Shown here: positions 1 through 8,563 of the stretch, piece after piece
Layout: each line of letters opens with the position of its first letter
Numbering within the stretch: position 1 is the stretch's first letter
Assembly (NCBI GenBank): GCA_903873585.1
Contig: CAIQOV010000049.1
Location: forward strand, 83,334 to 147,333
From: an uncultured Rhodobacterales bacterium
GTDB taxonomy: Bacteria > Pseudomonadota > Alphaproteobacteria > Rhodobacterales > Rhodobacteraceae
DNA: 64,000 bases
Direction of reading: 5' to 3'
The notes under the pieces: generated by a model
The model's input: only the letters and a program-made list of their open reading frames with translations
Told to the model about the DNA's origin: nothing
Databases searched by the model: none
Position numbers and translations under genes: made by a program

Positions 1-144
1 CAGCGCCTCTGACGCTTCCACCGCGTCTTGAAAGAACATCTCGTAAAAGTCGCCCATCCGGTAAAACAGCAGCGCGCCCGCATAGCGCGCCTTGATTTCC
101 AGATATTGCGCCATCATCGGCGTGACGTCATCTTGCACGGGCAC
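1..144 (-). CDS. mutS: DNA mismatch repair protein MutS, N-terminal fragment
   Basis: The reverse strand reads [15 protein letters not shown] followed by [17 protein letters not shown], the opening of MutS domain I, which contacts the mismatch. The FYRMGDFYE segment holds the conserved Phe-X-Glu mismatch-reading element (F-Y-E). MutS recognises base mismatches and starts methyl- or nick-directed repair with MutL. The gene runs off the left edge, so only about 48 codons are visible. No ATG lies far enough upstream of the conserved VTPMM segment. A GTG at 144 (or the next GTG at 138) is the best start, giving a short MPVQDD leader. It is divergent from the aminotransferase gene at 227, with about 80 bases between them. 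Confidence 0.9.
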   Translation of the reverse strand, partial: MPVQDDVTPMMAQYLEIKARYAGALLFYRMGDFYEMFFQDAVEASEAL

Positions 145-226
145 CCCCAAGGTTGGCCATGACCCTATCCAAGCCTTTCCTTCCCCGAAAGCCCCCCTTA
201 ACCTTGCACGCAAAAGGGGGCCCGCC

Positions 227-1126
227 ATGACCGACAATGTTTCCACCCATCAGGCCGAAGATGACGCCCGCAACGAGGCGATCTTGATCTATGTGAACGG
301 CCAGATCGTGCCCAAGGCCCAAGCCATGGTGTCTGTCTATGACAGCGGCTTTATGCTGGGCGATGGCGTGTGGGAAGGCATCCGCCTTTATAACGGCACT
401 TGGTCGTTTCTGGATGAACACCTTGACCGCCTGTTTGAAGCGGCTAAGGCGGTTGACATCGACATCGGCCTAACCCGCGCCCAACTGGTGCAAGCGATCT
501 TTGACACCCAAGCCGCCAATGGCATGACAAGCGACGCCCACGCCCGCCTGATGGTGACGCGCGGCGTAAAAACCCGCCCCTTCCAGCACCCCAAACTGTC
601 GCAGCGCGGACCGACCGTTGTGATCATTATGGAGCATTCTCGACCCAAACTCCCCCGCCCGATCCGCTTGGCCACCGTGCCCCACCTGCGCGGATTGCCG
701 ATGACGCAAGACCCCAAGCTCAACAGCCATTCCAAGCTGAACTGCATCCTCGCCTGCATCGCCGCCGAAAAAGCCGGCGCGGACGAGGCGTTGATGTTGG
801 ATGTGCACGGTTTCGTCAACACCACCAACGCCTGCAACTTCTTCATCGTGCGCAAGGGTCAGGTCTGGACCAGCACAGGTGACTACTGCATGAACGGCAT
901 CACCCGCCAAAAGGTGATCGACCTGTGCCGCGCCAACGCCATCCCCGTGTTTGAGCGTAACTTCAGCCTTGTAGAGACCTATAGCGCCGACGAGGCTTTC
1001 CTCACCGGCACCTTCGGCGCGCAAACCCCCGTCAGCACGATCGACGGGCGCGTGATCGGCACCGGCGAACTTGGCCCCATCACCCAAAAAATCCGCGCCC
1101 TGTACAAAGATTTGGTCGGCACATGA
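227..1126 (+). CDS. Class IV (fold-type IV) PLP aminotransferase
   Basis: A 299-residue protein of the branched-chain/D-amino-acid aminotransferase family, probably a cytoplasmic transaminase of unknown substrate. The ATG at 227 follows an AAAAGGGGG ribosome site; an upstream in-frame extension lacks one. Visible elements are VNGQIVPK near the N terminus, the [14 protein letters not shown] segment around residues 40-53, the probable PLP lysine K170 in NSHSKLN, and an [11 protein letters not shown] segment near 197-206. In BCAT and D-amino-acid transaminases the last segment usually carries a Glu that pairs with the PLP ring nitrogen; here Asn198 takes that place. The sulfotransferase-like gene downstream is probably a functional partner, since I recall plant BCAT-like proteins that join two such domains. 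It is distinct from the true ilvE at 52956. Confidence 0.85.
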   Translation: MTDNVSTHQAEDDARNEAILIYVNGQIVPKAQAMVSVYDSGFMLGDGVWEGIRLYNGTWSFLDEHLDRLFEAAKAVDIDIGLTRAQLVQAIFDTQAANGMTSDAHARLMVTRGVKTRPFQHPKLSQRGPTVVIIMEHSRPKLPRPIRLATVPHLRGLPMTQDPKLNSHSKLNCILACIAAEKAGADEALMLDVHGFVNTTNACNFFIVRKGQVWTSTGDYCMNGITRQKVIDLCRANAIPVFERNFSLVETYSADEAFLTGTFGAQTPVSTIDGRVIGTGELGPITQKIRALYKDLVGT

Positions 1127-1127
1127 C

Positions 1128-1230
1128 CCCCCGCACCCCCCTTTCATACTTGCCCAAATATTCCACGGGGGTGCGGGGGTGTGAAACCCCCGCTTTTGAA
1201 CAGCGGGTGCGGGGGTGTGAAACCCCCGCT
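1128..1230 (+). repeat. Nested inverted repeats and duplicated hairpin after the aminotransferase
   Basis: Right after the stop codon, CCCCCGCACCCCC (1128-1140) is the exact reverse complement of GGGGGTGCGGGGG (1167-1179), a 13-bp stem. The second arm overlaps another hairpin, GCGGGGGT/ACCCCCGC (1173-1180 with 1186-1193), so the two cannot form together. A 26-base unit (1169-1194) recurs exactly at 1205-1230 with the same hairpin. The loop text TTGCCCAAATATTCCACGGGG resembles a G-rich intergenic repeat common in Rhodobacterales genomes (from memory). It probably acts as a terminator or attenuator between the aminotransferase and the next gene. Confidence 0.6.
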
Positions 1231-1253
1231 CTTGTCCCAAGCGAGACGTTACA

Positions 1254-1988
1254 ATGACCCCAGACCCAAACCGCATCGCCATGTGGAGCGGCCCGCGCAA
1301 CCTGTCCACCGCCATGATGTATGCCTTCGCCGCACGGGGCGATTGCGCCGTTTGGGACGAACCCTTTTACGCCGCCTATCTTGCCGCCACGGGCATTGAC
1401 CACCCCATGACAGCCGAGGTTATCGCGGCAGGTCAGCCTGACCCCGCCAAGGTCGCCAGCGCCTGCCTAGGCCCCATTCCCGCCGCACAGCGCCTGTTTT
1501 ACCAAAAGCACATGACGCTGCACATGATCCCCGCCTTTGATCGCGCTTTTATGCGGGGGTTGACCAATGTCTTCCTAATCCGCCACCCCGCGCGGGTGGT
1601 GGCGAGTTATTCCAAAAAGCGCGAAAGCCCGACCTTGGCGGACCTTGGCTTTGTCCAACAGGCAGAGTTGTTTGATCAGGTGGCCCAGTGGCAGGGGTCA
1701 GCACCCTTGGTGGTCGATAGTTTCGACATCCGCGCAAACCCGCGCGATACGCTCGCCAAACTGTGCGCTGCGCTGAATATTCCCTTCACCGAAGCCATGC
1801 TGCACTGGCCGGCAGGCCCCAAACCCTTTGACGGCGTTTGGGCGCCGCATTGGTATAACGCTGTTCATCAATCCACGGGCCTAGATGACCCCGAAAGCCC
1901 GTTGCCCGATCTGCCGCCCCAGTTCCAAAAGCTGGCCGATGCTGCCATGCCGCATTATGAAACGCTGGCAGCACTGGCCATCAAATGA
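1254..1988 (+). CDS. Sulfotransferase-family P-loop protein
   Basis: A 244-residue protein with an N-terminal IAMWSGPRNLSTAMMYAF segment (about residues 8-25) that matches the 5'-phosphosulfate-binding loop of sulfotransferases. VFLIRHPARVVASYSKK (about 103-119) matches the 3'-phosphate-binding Arg/Ser segment. Members transfer sulfate from PAPS to an acceptor or bind related nucleotides; the acceptor here is unknown. It follows the class IV aminotransferase on the same strand after a hairpin-rich 127-base spacer. Plant BCAT-like proteins are, as I recall, fusions of this kind of domain with a class IV aminotransferase, so the two probably share a pathway. A strong bidirectional terminator follows. 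Confidence 0.75.
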   Translation: MTPDPNRIAMWSGPRNLSTAMMYAFAARGDCAVWDEPFYAAYLAATGIDHPMTAEVIAAGQPDPAKVASACLGPIPAAQRLFYQKHMTLHMIPAFDRAFMRGLTNVFLIRHPARVVASYSKKRESPTLADLGFVQQAELFDQVAQWQGSAPLVVDSFDIRANPRDTLAKLCAALNIPFTEAMLHWPAGPKPFDGVWAPHWYNAVHQSTGLDDPESPLPDLPPQFQKLADAAMPHYETLAALAIK

Positions 1989-1990
1989 CA

Positions 1991-2018
1991 AAGGCCGGGG
2001 AAATCCCCGGCCTTGTTT
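1991..2018. terminator. Bidirectional intrinsic terminator
   Basis: Perfect 11-bp stem AAGGCCGGGGA / TCCCCGGCCTT (1991-2001 with 2004-2014) around a 2-base loop, followed by GTTT on the plus strand and A-rich on the other side. It lies between the convergent sulfotransferase-like gene and argG and can end both transcripts. Confidence 0.85.
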
Positions 2019-2036
2019 CACGCACCTTCTAAACGC

Positions 2037-3266
2037 TCACTTCACCCGCGCATTGCGTGCCGCGATCAGCTTCAACCGCAGCCCGTTCAGCGTGATGAAG
2101 CCTTGCGCGTCTTTTTGGTCGTAAGCGCCGGCGTCTTCTTCAAACGTCACGTGCTTTTCGGAATACAGCGAATAGGCCGACCACCGCGCCACTGTGCGCG
2201 CCGATCCCTTGTACAGCTTCACCCGCACCGTGCCCGACACCCGCTCTTGGCTTTTGTCGATCAAGGCTTGCAGCATCTCACGCTCGGGCGAGAACCAAAA
2301 ACCGTTGTAAATCAATTCGGCATAGCGCGGCATGATCGAATCTTTCAGATGCCCCGCGCCAGAATCGAGCGTGATCTGTTCAATCCCACGGTGCGCTTCC
2401 AGCAAGATCGTGCCGCCGGGGGTTTCATAAACCCCGCGCGATTTCATGCCGACAAAGCGGTTTTCCACCAAGTCCAATCTGCCCACGCCATGCTTGCCGC
2501 CGATTTCGTTCAGCTTGGTCAAGATCGTGGCGGGTGACATGGCCACCCCGTTAATCGCCACCGCATCGCCCGCTTCAAAGGTGATTTCCACCATTTCAGC
2601 CTGATCAGGGGCCTCTTCAGGGCTGACAGTGCGCTGATAGACAAACTCGGGCGCTTCTTCGGCGGGGTTTTCCAGAACCTTGCCCTCAGACGAGGTGTGC
2701 AGCAAATTCGCATCCACCGAGAAGGGCGCTTCGCCGCGCTTGTCCTTGGCGATTGGGATCTGGTTCGCTTCGGCAAATTCCAACAGCTTGGTGCGTGAGG
2801 TCAAATCCCACAACCGCCAAGGCGCTATCACCTTGATCGCAGGGTCCAAGGCCGCTGCCGACAGTTCAAAGCGCACCTGATCGTTGCCCTTGCCAGTCGC
2901 GCCATGCGCCACCGCATCAGCGCCGGTTTCATGCGCAATCCGCACCAGATGCTGCGAAATCAGCGGGCGGGCGATGGATGTGCCCAGCAAATATAGCCCT
3001 TCGTACAGGGCATTGGCGCGGAACATCGGGAATACGAAATCGCGCACGAATTCTTCGCGCACATCGACGATATGGATGTTTTCCGGCTTGATCCCCATCA
3101 GGATCGCCTTTTGGCGCGCCGGTTCCAGCTCTTCGCCCTGTCCGAGGTCGGCGGTGAATGTGACCACCTCGCAGCCGTATTCGGTTTGCAGCCATTTCAG
3201 GATGATCGAGGTGTCGAGCCCGCCAGAATAGGCCAGCACGACTTTCTTGGGCTTGAAGGTGGACAT
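2037..3266 (-). CDS. argG: Argininosuccinate synthase
   Basis: A 409-residue cytoplasmic enzyme that ligates citrulline and aspartate with ATP to form argininosuccinate, the seventh step of arginine synthesis. The N terminus [20 protein letters not shown] carries the PP-loop ATP-binding motif SGGLDTS (about residues 14-20). The [15 protein letters not shown] segment (about 118-132) is the citrulline/aspartate-binding signature. Length fits the family (about 400 residues). The ATG at 3266 begins [16 protein letters not shown]. It stands alone between a bidirectional terminator and a 139-base spacer holding GC-rich inverted repeats. Confidence 0.97.
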   Translation of the reverse strand: MSTFKPKKVVLAYSGGLDTSIILKWLQTEYGCEVVTFTADLGQGEELEPARQKAILMGIKPENIHIVDVREEFVRDFVFPMFRANALYEGLYLLGTSIARPLISQHLVRIAHETGADAVAHGATGKGNDQVRFELSAAALDPAIKVIAPWRLWDLTSRTKLLEFAEANQIPIAKDKRGEAPFSVDANLLHTSSEGKVLENPAEEAPEFVYQRTVSPEEAPDQAEMVEITFEAGDAVAINGVAMSPATILTKLNEIGGKHGVGRLDLVENRFVGMKSRGVYETPGGTILLEAHRGIEQITLDSGAGHLKDSIMPRYAELIYNGFWFSPEREMLQALIDKSQERVSGTVRVKLYKGSARTVARWSAYSLYSEKHVTFEEDAGAYDQKDAQGFITLNGLRLKLIAARNARVK

Positions 3267-3405
3267 AGGGGCGCTCCCACAGCAAAAACTGTGCGGGGTC
3301 TAGTCAGTTTTTGCCAAGGGAACAAGTCGCATCGACACCCCAGCGCGGGGGTGGGGGCACAAAGTTTGCCCAAAGCCCCTGCGGGGTGATTCGCGCCGCT
3401 TAAGG

Positions 3406-3855
3406 CTACAGCCCAATCCGCGCCATAGCGCCAAACAGCATCGCGCGGTCGCCCACGTTGTCCAGCAAATCCAGCGCCACCCTTGCGGGGGCCCAAACCG
3501 CCGTATGCCCCGCCTCGGACGGGGGGCCTAGGCACAGGGTTGGGCGCGCCACATAGATCGTGCAGACCTTTTCGGCCCACATGTCGTATTCCGGCATAAA
3601 GGTGAACCGCCGATAGGTGCCCAGCCAGCGCGGCGGGCCGATATGCCAGCCGGTTTCCTCATAAACTTCGCGGTGCAGGGCGGCGATTGGTGCTTCGCCT
3701 TTATCAATCCCGCCGCCGGGCAACTGGTATTCGGGGACCGGCGCTGCCTGATGCGTCAACAACACCTCGCCCCCGCGCAACAGCACGCCGTAGACCCCCG
3801 GCCTGCGCCGATAGGGTTTTCCTGCCTTAACAGCCTCGCCATAGCGTCTGATCAT
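3406..3855 (-). CDS. Nudix hydrolase
   Basis: A 149-residue Nudix protein. The full Nudix box G-x5-E-x7-REVxEETGW is seen as GGGIDKGE...REVYEETGW around residues 50-72; the Glu residues bind the metal that hydrolyses a nucleoside-diphosphate-linked substrate. The substrate is unknown. The ATG at 3855 is preferred because AAGGGGGAAA lies just upstream; an upstream ATG at 3918 would run across the divergent promoter region. The gene is divergent from hslO, and the 77-base space between them holds two perfect palindromes. Confidence 0.88.
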   Translation of the reverse strand: MIRRYGEAVKAGKPYRRRPGVYGVLLRGGEVLLTHQAAPVPEYQLPGGGIDKGEAPIAALHREVYEETGWHIGPPRWLGTYRRFTFMPEYDMWAEKVCTIYVARPTLCLGPPSEAGHTAVWAPARVALDLLDNVGDRAMLFGAMARIGL

Positions 3856-3885
3856 GGCTTTCCCCCTTGGTGCTGCGGTTGCTCT

Positions 3886-3917
3886 GCCTATATAGGCGCG
3901 GTATGCCAAGCTTGGCA
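3886..3917. promoter_or_regulatory. Two perfect palindromes in the nudix/hslO divergent promoter region
   Basis: GCCTATATAGGC (3886-3897) and TGCCAAGCTTGGCA (3904-3917) are exact palindromes six bases apart. The first contains CTATAT on both strands, so it could serve as overlapping -10 boxes for both genes. The second ends 15 bases before the hslO start and could be an operator. No regulator is identified. Confidence 0.4.
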
Positions 3918-3932
3918 CGTTAAGGAAACCCC

Positions 3933-4934
3933 ATGGCCTCTGGAACCACCATCACTTGGGACGATACCGTCCTGCCCTTTCAGCTGGATGTCAGCGACAT
4001 TCGCGGCCGCGTTGTCCGTTTGGACGGCGCGCTGGACGAGATTTTAAGCCAGCACCAATACCCGCCCCAGATCGAAGCCTTGGTCGCTGAAACCGCTTTG
4101 CTGACGGCATTGATCGGGCAATCCATCAAACTGCGCTGGAAACTGTCGTTGCAGGTGCGCGGCAAAGGGGCTGCGCGGTTGATTGCGACCGATTACTACG
4201 GCCCCAGCGACGATGGCGAACCCGCCCGCATTCGCGCCTATGCCAGCTATGATGCCGAACGGCTTGATCCTGAAGCCAGCGCCTATTCCCAAGTGGGCGA
4301 GGGGTATTTTGCCGTCATGCTAGATCAGGGCGCGGGGATGACGCCCTATCAGGGCTTTACCCCCATTGCTGGCAATTCCCTGTCAGACTGCGCGCAGACC
4401 TACTTTGCCCAATCCGAACAACTGCCCACCCGTTTCGCGCTGACCTTTGGCAAAAGCCAGATGCCGGGTGAAGCGCCGCATTGGCGGGGCGGCGGGGTGA
4501 TGTTGCAGCATATGCCGCAGGTTGGCCTAAGTGTGGCCTCTCCCGAAGGGACGGGCGAGGGCGGGTTGTTGACCCATACCGATATTCTCGCCGGCGAACC
4601 CGCTGAGAATTGGACGCGGGTGAACACCCTGCTGGATACCGTCGAAGAACTGGAACTGATCGGCCCCACGGTGGCCCCTACTGAGCTTTTGGTGCGGCTG
4701 TTTCACGAAGAAGGCCCGCGGGTGTTTGATGCAACGCCAGTGCATTTCGGCTGCTCATGCTCGGCTGAAAAGGTGCATCAGACCATGTCGATCTATTCGC
4801 AAAAAGACATCGCCCACATGACCACCCCCGAAGGCATCGTCACCGCCGATTGCCAATTCTGCGGCGCGCATTACGAATTTGATCCCAAAACCCTAGGGTT
4901 TGAGGCGAAAAAGGCCGAGGGCGATGCCGAATGA
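3933..4934 (+). CDS. hslO: Hsp33 redox-regulated holdase chaperone
   Basis: A 333-residue cytoplasmic chaperone that binds unfolding proteins under oxidative stress. The N-terminal substrate-binding region begins near VLPFQLDVSDIRGRVVRLD, and RGKGAARLIATDYYG is the typical Hsp33 core. The C terminus holds the zinc-thiolate switch: CSC (HFGCSCSAEKV, about 271-273) and CQFC (DCQFCGAHYEF, about 307-310). Oxidation of these cysteines releases zinc and activates the chaperone. The length is slightly above the usual roughly 290-300 residues. Its last codons overlap the start of the next gene by 11 bases, so hslO heads a run continuing through the CoA pyrophosphatase and CCA polymerase. Confidence 0.95.
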   Translation: MASGTTITWDDTVLPFQLDVSDIRGRVVRLDGALDEILSQHQYPPQIEALVAETALLTALIGQSIKLRWKLSLQVRGKGAARLIATDYYGPSDDGEPARIRAYASYDAERLDPEASAYSQVGEGYFAVMLDQGAGMTPYQGFTPIAGNSLSDCAQTYFAQSEQLPTRFALTFGKSQMPGEAPHWRGGGVMLQHMPQVGLSVASPEGTGEGGLLTHTDILAGEPAENWTRVNTLLDTVEELELIGPTVAPTELLVRLFHEEGPRVFDATPVHFGCSCSAEKVHQTMSIYSQKDIAHMTTPEGIVTADCQFCGAHYEFDPKTLGFEAKKAEGDAE

Positions 4935-5514
4935 CCTGACCCGCCTGATCGCTGCTTTGGCGCGGTCGGGCGGGGCCTCGTCTGACTTTGACCTAAATCC
5001 GGGGTTGATCCCTAAGGATATGCCCTTGCGCGCGGCGGCGGTTTTGGTGGGGATTGTGCCCGATCCATCCGGATCGCGCGTGATCCTGACCAAACGCGCC
5101 TCGCATCTGAAACACCATCCCGGCCAGATCGCTTTCCCCGGTGGCAAGCAAGAGGCGAGCGATGCCAGCCTTGAAGACACCGCCCTGCGCGAAGCGCATG
5201 AAGAGGTGGGCCTGCCCGCCGCCCGCGTGCGCCTGTTGGGCCGCTTGGCCCCGCACCAAACGGTCACAGGCTTTCAGATGACCCCCATCTTGGCCGAGGT
5301 TGCCCCCTTTACCCCCGCCCCCGACGCGGGCGAGGTGGAAGAGGTGTTCACCGTGCCCTTGTCGCACCTGCTGAACCCCGCAAGCTACGCCATCGAACGC
5401 CGCCAATGGCGCGGGGTGTGGCGGTCTTATTATGTTGTGCCGTGGGGGCCTTATTACATCTGGGGGGCCACCGCGCGCATTCTGCGCGGTTTGGCGGAAA
5501 GGGCAGCGCCATGA
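4924..5514 (+). CDS. CoA pyrophosphatase-type Nudix hydrolase (NudL-like)
   Basis: A 196-residue protein with LTKRASHLKHHPGQIAFPGG (about residues 57-76), the signature of the Nudix CoA-diphosphatase subfamily. The Nudix box follows as GGKQEASDASLEDTALREAHEEVGL. Members cleave CoA and its derivatives to phosphopantetheine and 3',5'-ADP. The ATG at 4924 lies inside the hslO end (11-base overlap); the ORF could open earlier at 4900, but MPNDLTRLIAAL matches the usual N terminus. The stop overlaps the next start in an ATGA, so translation of hslO, this gene and the CCA polymerase is probably coupled. Confidence 0.88.
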   Translation: MPNDLTRLIAALARSGGASSDFDLNPGLIPKDMPLRAAAVLVGIVPDPSGSRVILTKRASHLKHHPGQIAFPGGKQEASDASLEDTALREAHEEVGLPAARVRLLGRLAPHQTVTGFQMTPILAEVAPFTPAPDAGEVEEVFTVPLSHLLNPASYAIERRQWRGVWRSYYVVPWGPYYIWGATARILRGLAERAAP

Positions 5515-6653
5515 AAATATCGGGCGATTGGCTGACTCGCCCTGCCACACAAGCACTTTGCGCAGCGCTGCAAGCGGGGGGCCACCGCATTTTGTTTGTG
5601 GGCGGCTGCGTGCGCAACGCCTTGCTGGGCGAGGCGGTGGGCGATCTTGATCTGGCCACCGATGCCTTGCCCGATCAAGTGATGCGCTTGGCTGAAGCGG
5701 CGGGCTTTAAGGCCATTCCCACGGGCATTGACCACGGCACCGTCACCGTGCTGGCCGGTGGTTTGCCGCATGAAATCACCACCTTTCGCCATGATGTGCA
5801 TACCGATGGCCGCCATGCCGTGGTGGCCTATTCCACCGATCTGGCACAAGACGCCGCACGGCGCGATTTCACCATGAACGCGCTGTATGCCGACCCAGCG
5901 GGCGAAGTGATCGACCCCTTGGGCGGCTTGCCCGACCTATTGGCCCGCCGCCTGCGCTTTGTGGGCGACCCCGCGCAGCGCATCCGCGAAGATTACCTGC
6001 GCATCCTGCGTTTTTTCCGCTTTTCAGCCACCTACGGCGACCCCGCGCTGGGCATGGATGCCGAAGGTTTGGCCGCTTGCGCAGACCTTGCCGACGGGAT
6101 CGACGCCCTAAGCCGCGAGCGTATCGGGGCCGAGATGCGCAAGCTTTTATCTGCCTGCGACCCTGCGCCTGCCTTGGCCAGCATGGCTACCACTGGCGTG
6201 TTGCGGCACATTCTGACAGGTGCTGACCCGCGCTATATTGCGCCCTTGGTGCATCTGGAAGCGGGGGCAACGCCCCACTGGCAGCGCCGCCTTGTGGTGC
6301 TGGGGGGCCAAGATTGGGCCGATGCGTTGCGCCTGTCGCGGTCAGAACAGGGGGCGATGGCCCGTTTGCGCGACCAGATCGGTGGCACGCTGTCGCCTGC
6401 TGCTTTGGGTTGGAAATTGGGCGCGCAAGCGGGGGCCGATGCGGTGCTGGCCCGCGCTGCGTTGCTGGAAAGCCCCTTGCTCGCACAGTGGCAAGCCGAT
6501 GTTGCGCGCGGAGCCTCCAGCCGTTTTCCCGTGAATTCAGCTGACCTGATGCCTCAGCTTTCCGGCCCTGCTTTGGGTGCAAAACTGGCGCTGCTGGAAA
6601 GTCGCTGGCTGGCCAGCGACCTGCGCCTAACCCGCCAAGACCTTCTGGCCTAA
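5511..6653 (+). CDS. CCA tRNA nucleotidyltransferase / poly(A) polymerase family enzyme
   Basis: A 380-residue class II nucleotidyltransferase. GGHRILFVGGCVRNALLG (about residues 22-39) is the GG-V-R-L motif and GDLDLATDALPDQV contains the catalytic DxD pair. EITTFRHD, RRDFTMNALY and REDYLRILRFFRF are the downstream family motifs that bind the incoming nucleotide and primer. The enzyme adds or repairs the 3'-CCA end of tRNAs. Poly(A) polymerase activity cannot be excluded by eye, since alphaproteobacterial members are annotated both ways. The ATG at 5511 overlaps the preceding TGA (ATGA), which fixes the start. Confidence 0.9.
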   Translation: MKISGDWLTRPATQALCAALQAGGHRILFVGGCVRNALLGEAVGDLDLATDALPDQVMRLAEAAGFKAIPTGIDHGTVTVLAGGLPHEITTFRHDVHTDGRHAVVAYSTDLAQDAARRDFTMNALYADPAGEVIDPLGGLPDLLARRLRFVGDPAQRIREDYLRILRFFRFSATYGDPALGMDAEGLAACADLADGIDALSRERIGAEMRKLLSACDPAPALASMATTGVLRHILTGADPRYIAPLVHLEAGATPHWQRRLVVLGGQDWADALRLSRSEQGAMARLRDQIGGTLSPAALGWKLGAQAGADAVLARAALLESPLLAQWQADVARGASSRFPVNSADLMPQLSGPALGAKLALLESRWLASDLRLTRQDLLA

Positions 6654-6712
6654 GCGCGGTTTCCCTTGGGGCGATTTTGCGCTATATCCGCTAGGCAATC
6701 CAAAGGCCAAGC

Positions 6713-8563
6713 ATGTTCAAATTCTTTGAGGGGTTGATCGACCCCTACGCCCCCTATACCCAAACCGACACGCCGCCGCGCCAGTTGTGGCCGTTTCTGG
6801 CCGACTATATCCGCCCCTTTCGCAAGGTTTTCGCCGTCACCGCGCTGTTTTCAACGCTGAATGCGGCGTCGGAAGTGGGGTTGCTGTGGTATTTGGGGCA
6901 TTTGGTAGACCTGCTCGGCCAAGGCACGCCTGCCAGCGTTTGGGCGGCGCATGGGACAGAGATTATCTTGGTGGCCTTGGCGATCGTGTTCATCCGCCCG
7001 ATCATCGGCGGCACGAATGTGGCGCTGTTGCATAACACGATCCTTACCAACTTTGGCACCATGATGCGCTGGCGCGCCCACGCCCATGTGCTGCGCCAAC
7101 CCGTAGGCTGGTTTGAAAGCGATTTTGCCGGTCGCATCGCCAACCGCATCATGCAGGCCCCTCCTGCGGCGGGGGATGCGGTGTTTCAGGTGTTCGATGC
7201 GGTGGCTTTCGCCTCGACCACCTTGATCGCGGCGGCCATCATGCTGGCCAATGCCGATGTGCGCCTGCTGATCCCCTTGGTGGCGTGGTTTGTGGGCTAT
7301 GTGTCGTTGATGCGCTGGACGATCAAGCGCGCTGGCCCCGCCTCGATGGCCAGTTCTGAGGCGCGGTCTGCGGTGACGGGCCGTGTGGTTGATAGCTATA
7401 CGAACATTCATTCGGTAAAGCTTTTCGCCCATGATGACCGCGAATTGGCCTATGCCAAAGAATCGATCGAAGGCGCGCGGACCACCTTTCAAAAGGAAAT
7501 GCGCATCGTCACCGTGATGGACACGACCCTGACATTCCTGAACGGGTTGATGGTTACGGGCGTGTCAGGCTGGGCGATTTATCTGTGGTATCACGCCAGC
7601 GCCTCGGTTGGGTTGGTGGCGGCGGCGGTGGCTTTGGTGCTGCGACTGCATTCGATGACCTATTGGATCATGTGGGCCACGACGAATTTGGTGCAAAACC
7701 TTGGCACGGTGCAGGAAGGCATGCAAACCATCACCCAGCCCGTGACGCTGGTCGATAACAAAGACGCCAAGCCACTGGATTTTCAGCAAGGTCTGATCGA
7801 AATCAACGCCGTCAGCCACCACTACGGGCGCGGAGCGGGCGGGTTGCAGAACCTGTCGCTGACCGTGCGACCGGGCGAGAAGATCGGGCTGATCGGGCGG
7901 TCGGGCGCGGGCAAATCGACGTTGGTCAAGCTTATCTTGCGGTTCTACGACACCGAGGAGGGGCAGATTTTGATCGACGGGCAAGACATCGCCCACGTCA
8001 CCCAAGCCAGCCTGCGCCGTCAGATCGGCATGGTGCAGCAAGACAGCAGCCTGATGCACCGCTCGGTGCGCGAAAACATCCTGTACGCCCGCCCTGATGC
8101 GGGCGAAGCCGCGATGCTCGCTGCCGCCAAACAGGCCGAAGCGCATGAGTTTATTCTGACACTGGAAGACCCGCAGGGCCGCAAGGGCTATGATGCCCAT
8201 GTGGGCGAGCGGGGGGTGAAACTGTCGGGCGGGCAGCGCCAGCGGGTGGCTTTGGCGCGTGTGATCTTGAAAGACGCGCCGATTTTGATCTTGGATGAAG
8301 CCACCAGCGCGCTGGATTCCGAAGCGGAAGCCGCCATTCAAACCGCCCTGTTCGGCGTGATGCAGGGCAAAACCGTGATCGCCATCGCCCACCGCCTTTC
8401 CACCATCGCCGCGATGGACCGGATCGTGGTTCTAGACGGCGGACATATCGTAGAGCAGGGCCACCACAGCGCCCTTCTGGCCAAGAATGGCCTTTACGCG
8501 CAATTCTGGGCGCGCCAATCCGGCGGCTTTCTGCGCGATGATCTGGAAAATACCGCCCCATGA
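6713..8563 (+). CDS. ABC exporter half-transporter, ATP-binding and membrane subunit 1
   Basis: A 616-residue type IV (MsbA-like) exporter subunit: transmembrane domain at about residues 25-320, then the ATPase domain. Walker A GRSGAGKST lies near residue 392, the signature LSGGQRQR near 504 and Walker B ILILDEATSALD near 523, followed by the switch His in IAHRLST. All catalytic residues are canonical, so this ATP site looks active. Its last four bases overlap the start of the second half-transporter (ATGA), so the two are probably translated together and form a heterodimer. The exported substrate is unknown; lipids, peptides and drugs are all possible for this family. Confidence 0.88.
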   Translation: MFKFFEGLIDPYAPYTQTDTPPRQLWPFLADYIRPFRKVFAVTALFSTLNAASEVGLLWYLGHLVDLLGQGTPASVWAAHGTEIILVALAIVFIRPIIGGTNVALLHNTILTNFGTMMRWRAHAHVLRQPVGWFESDFAGRIANRIMQAPPAAGDAVFQVFDAVAFASTTLIAAAIMLANADVRLLIPLVAWFVGYVSLMRWTIKRAGPASMASSEARSAVTGRVVDSYTNIHSVKLFAHDDRELAYAKESIEGARTTFQKEMRIVTVMDTTLTFLNGLMVTGVSGWAIYLWYHASASVGLVAAAVALVLRLHSMTYWIMWATTNLVQNLGTVQEGMQTITQPVTLVDNKDAKPLDFQQGLIEINAVSHHYGRGAGGLQNLSLTVRPGEKIGLIGRSGAGKSTLVKLILRFYDTEEGQILIDGQDIAHVTQASLRRQIGMVQQDSSLMHRSVRENILYARPDAGEAAMLAAAKQAEAHEFILTLEDPQGRKGYDAHVGERGVKLSGGQRQRVALARVILKDAPILILDEATSALDSEAEAAIQTALFGVMQGKTVIAIAHRLSTIAAMDRIVVLDGGHIVEQGHHSALLAKNGLYAQFWARQSGGFLRDDLENTAP

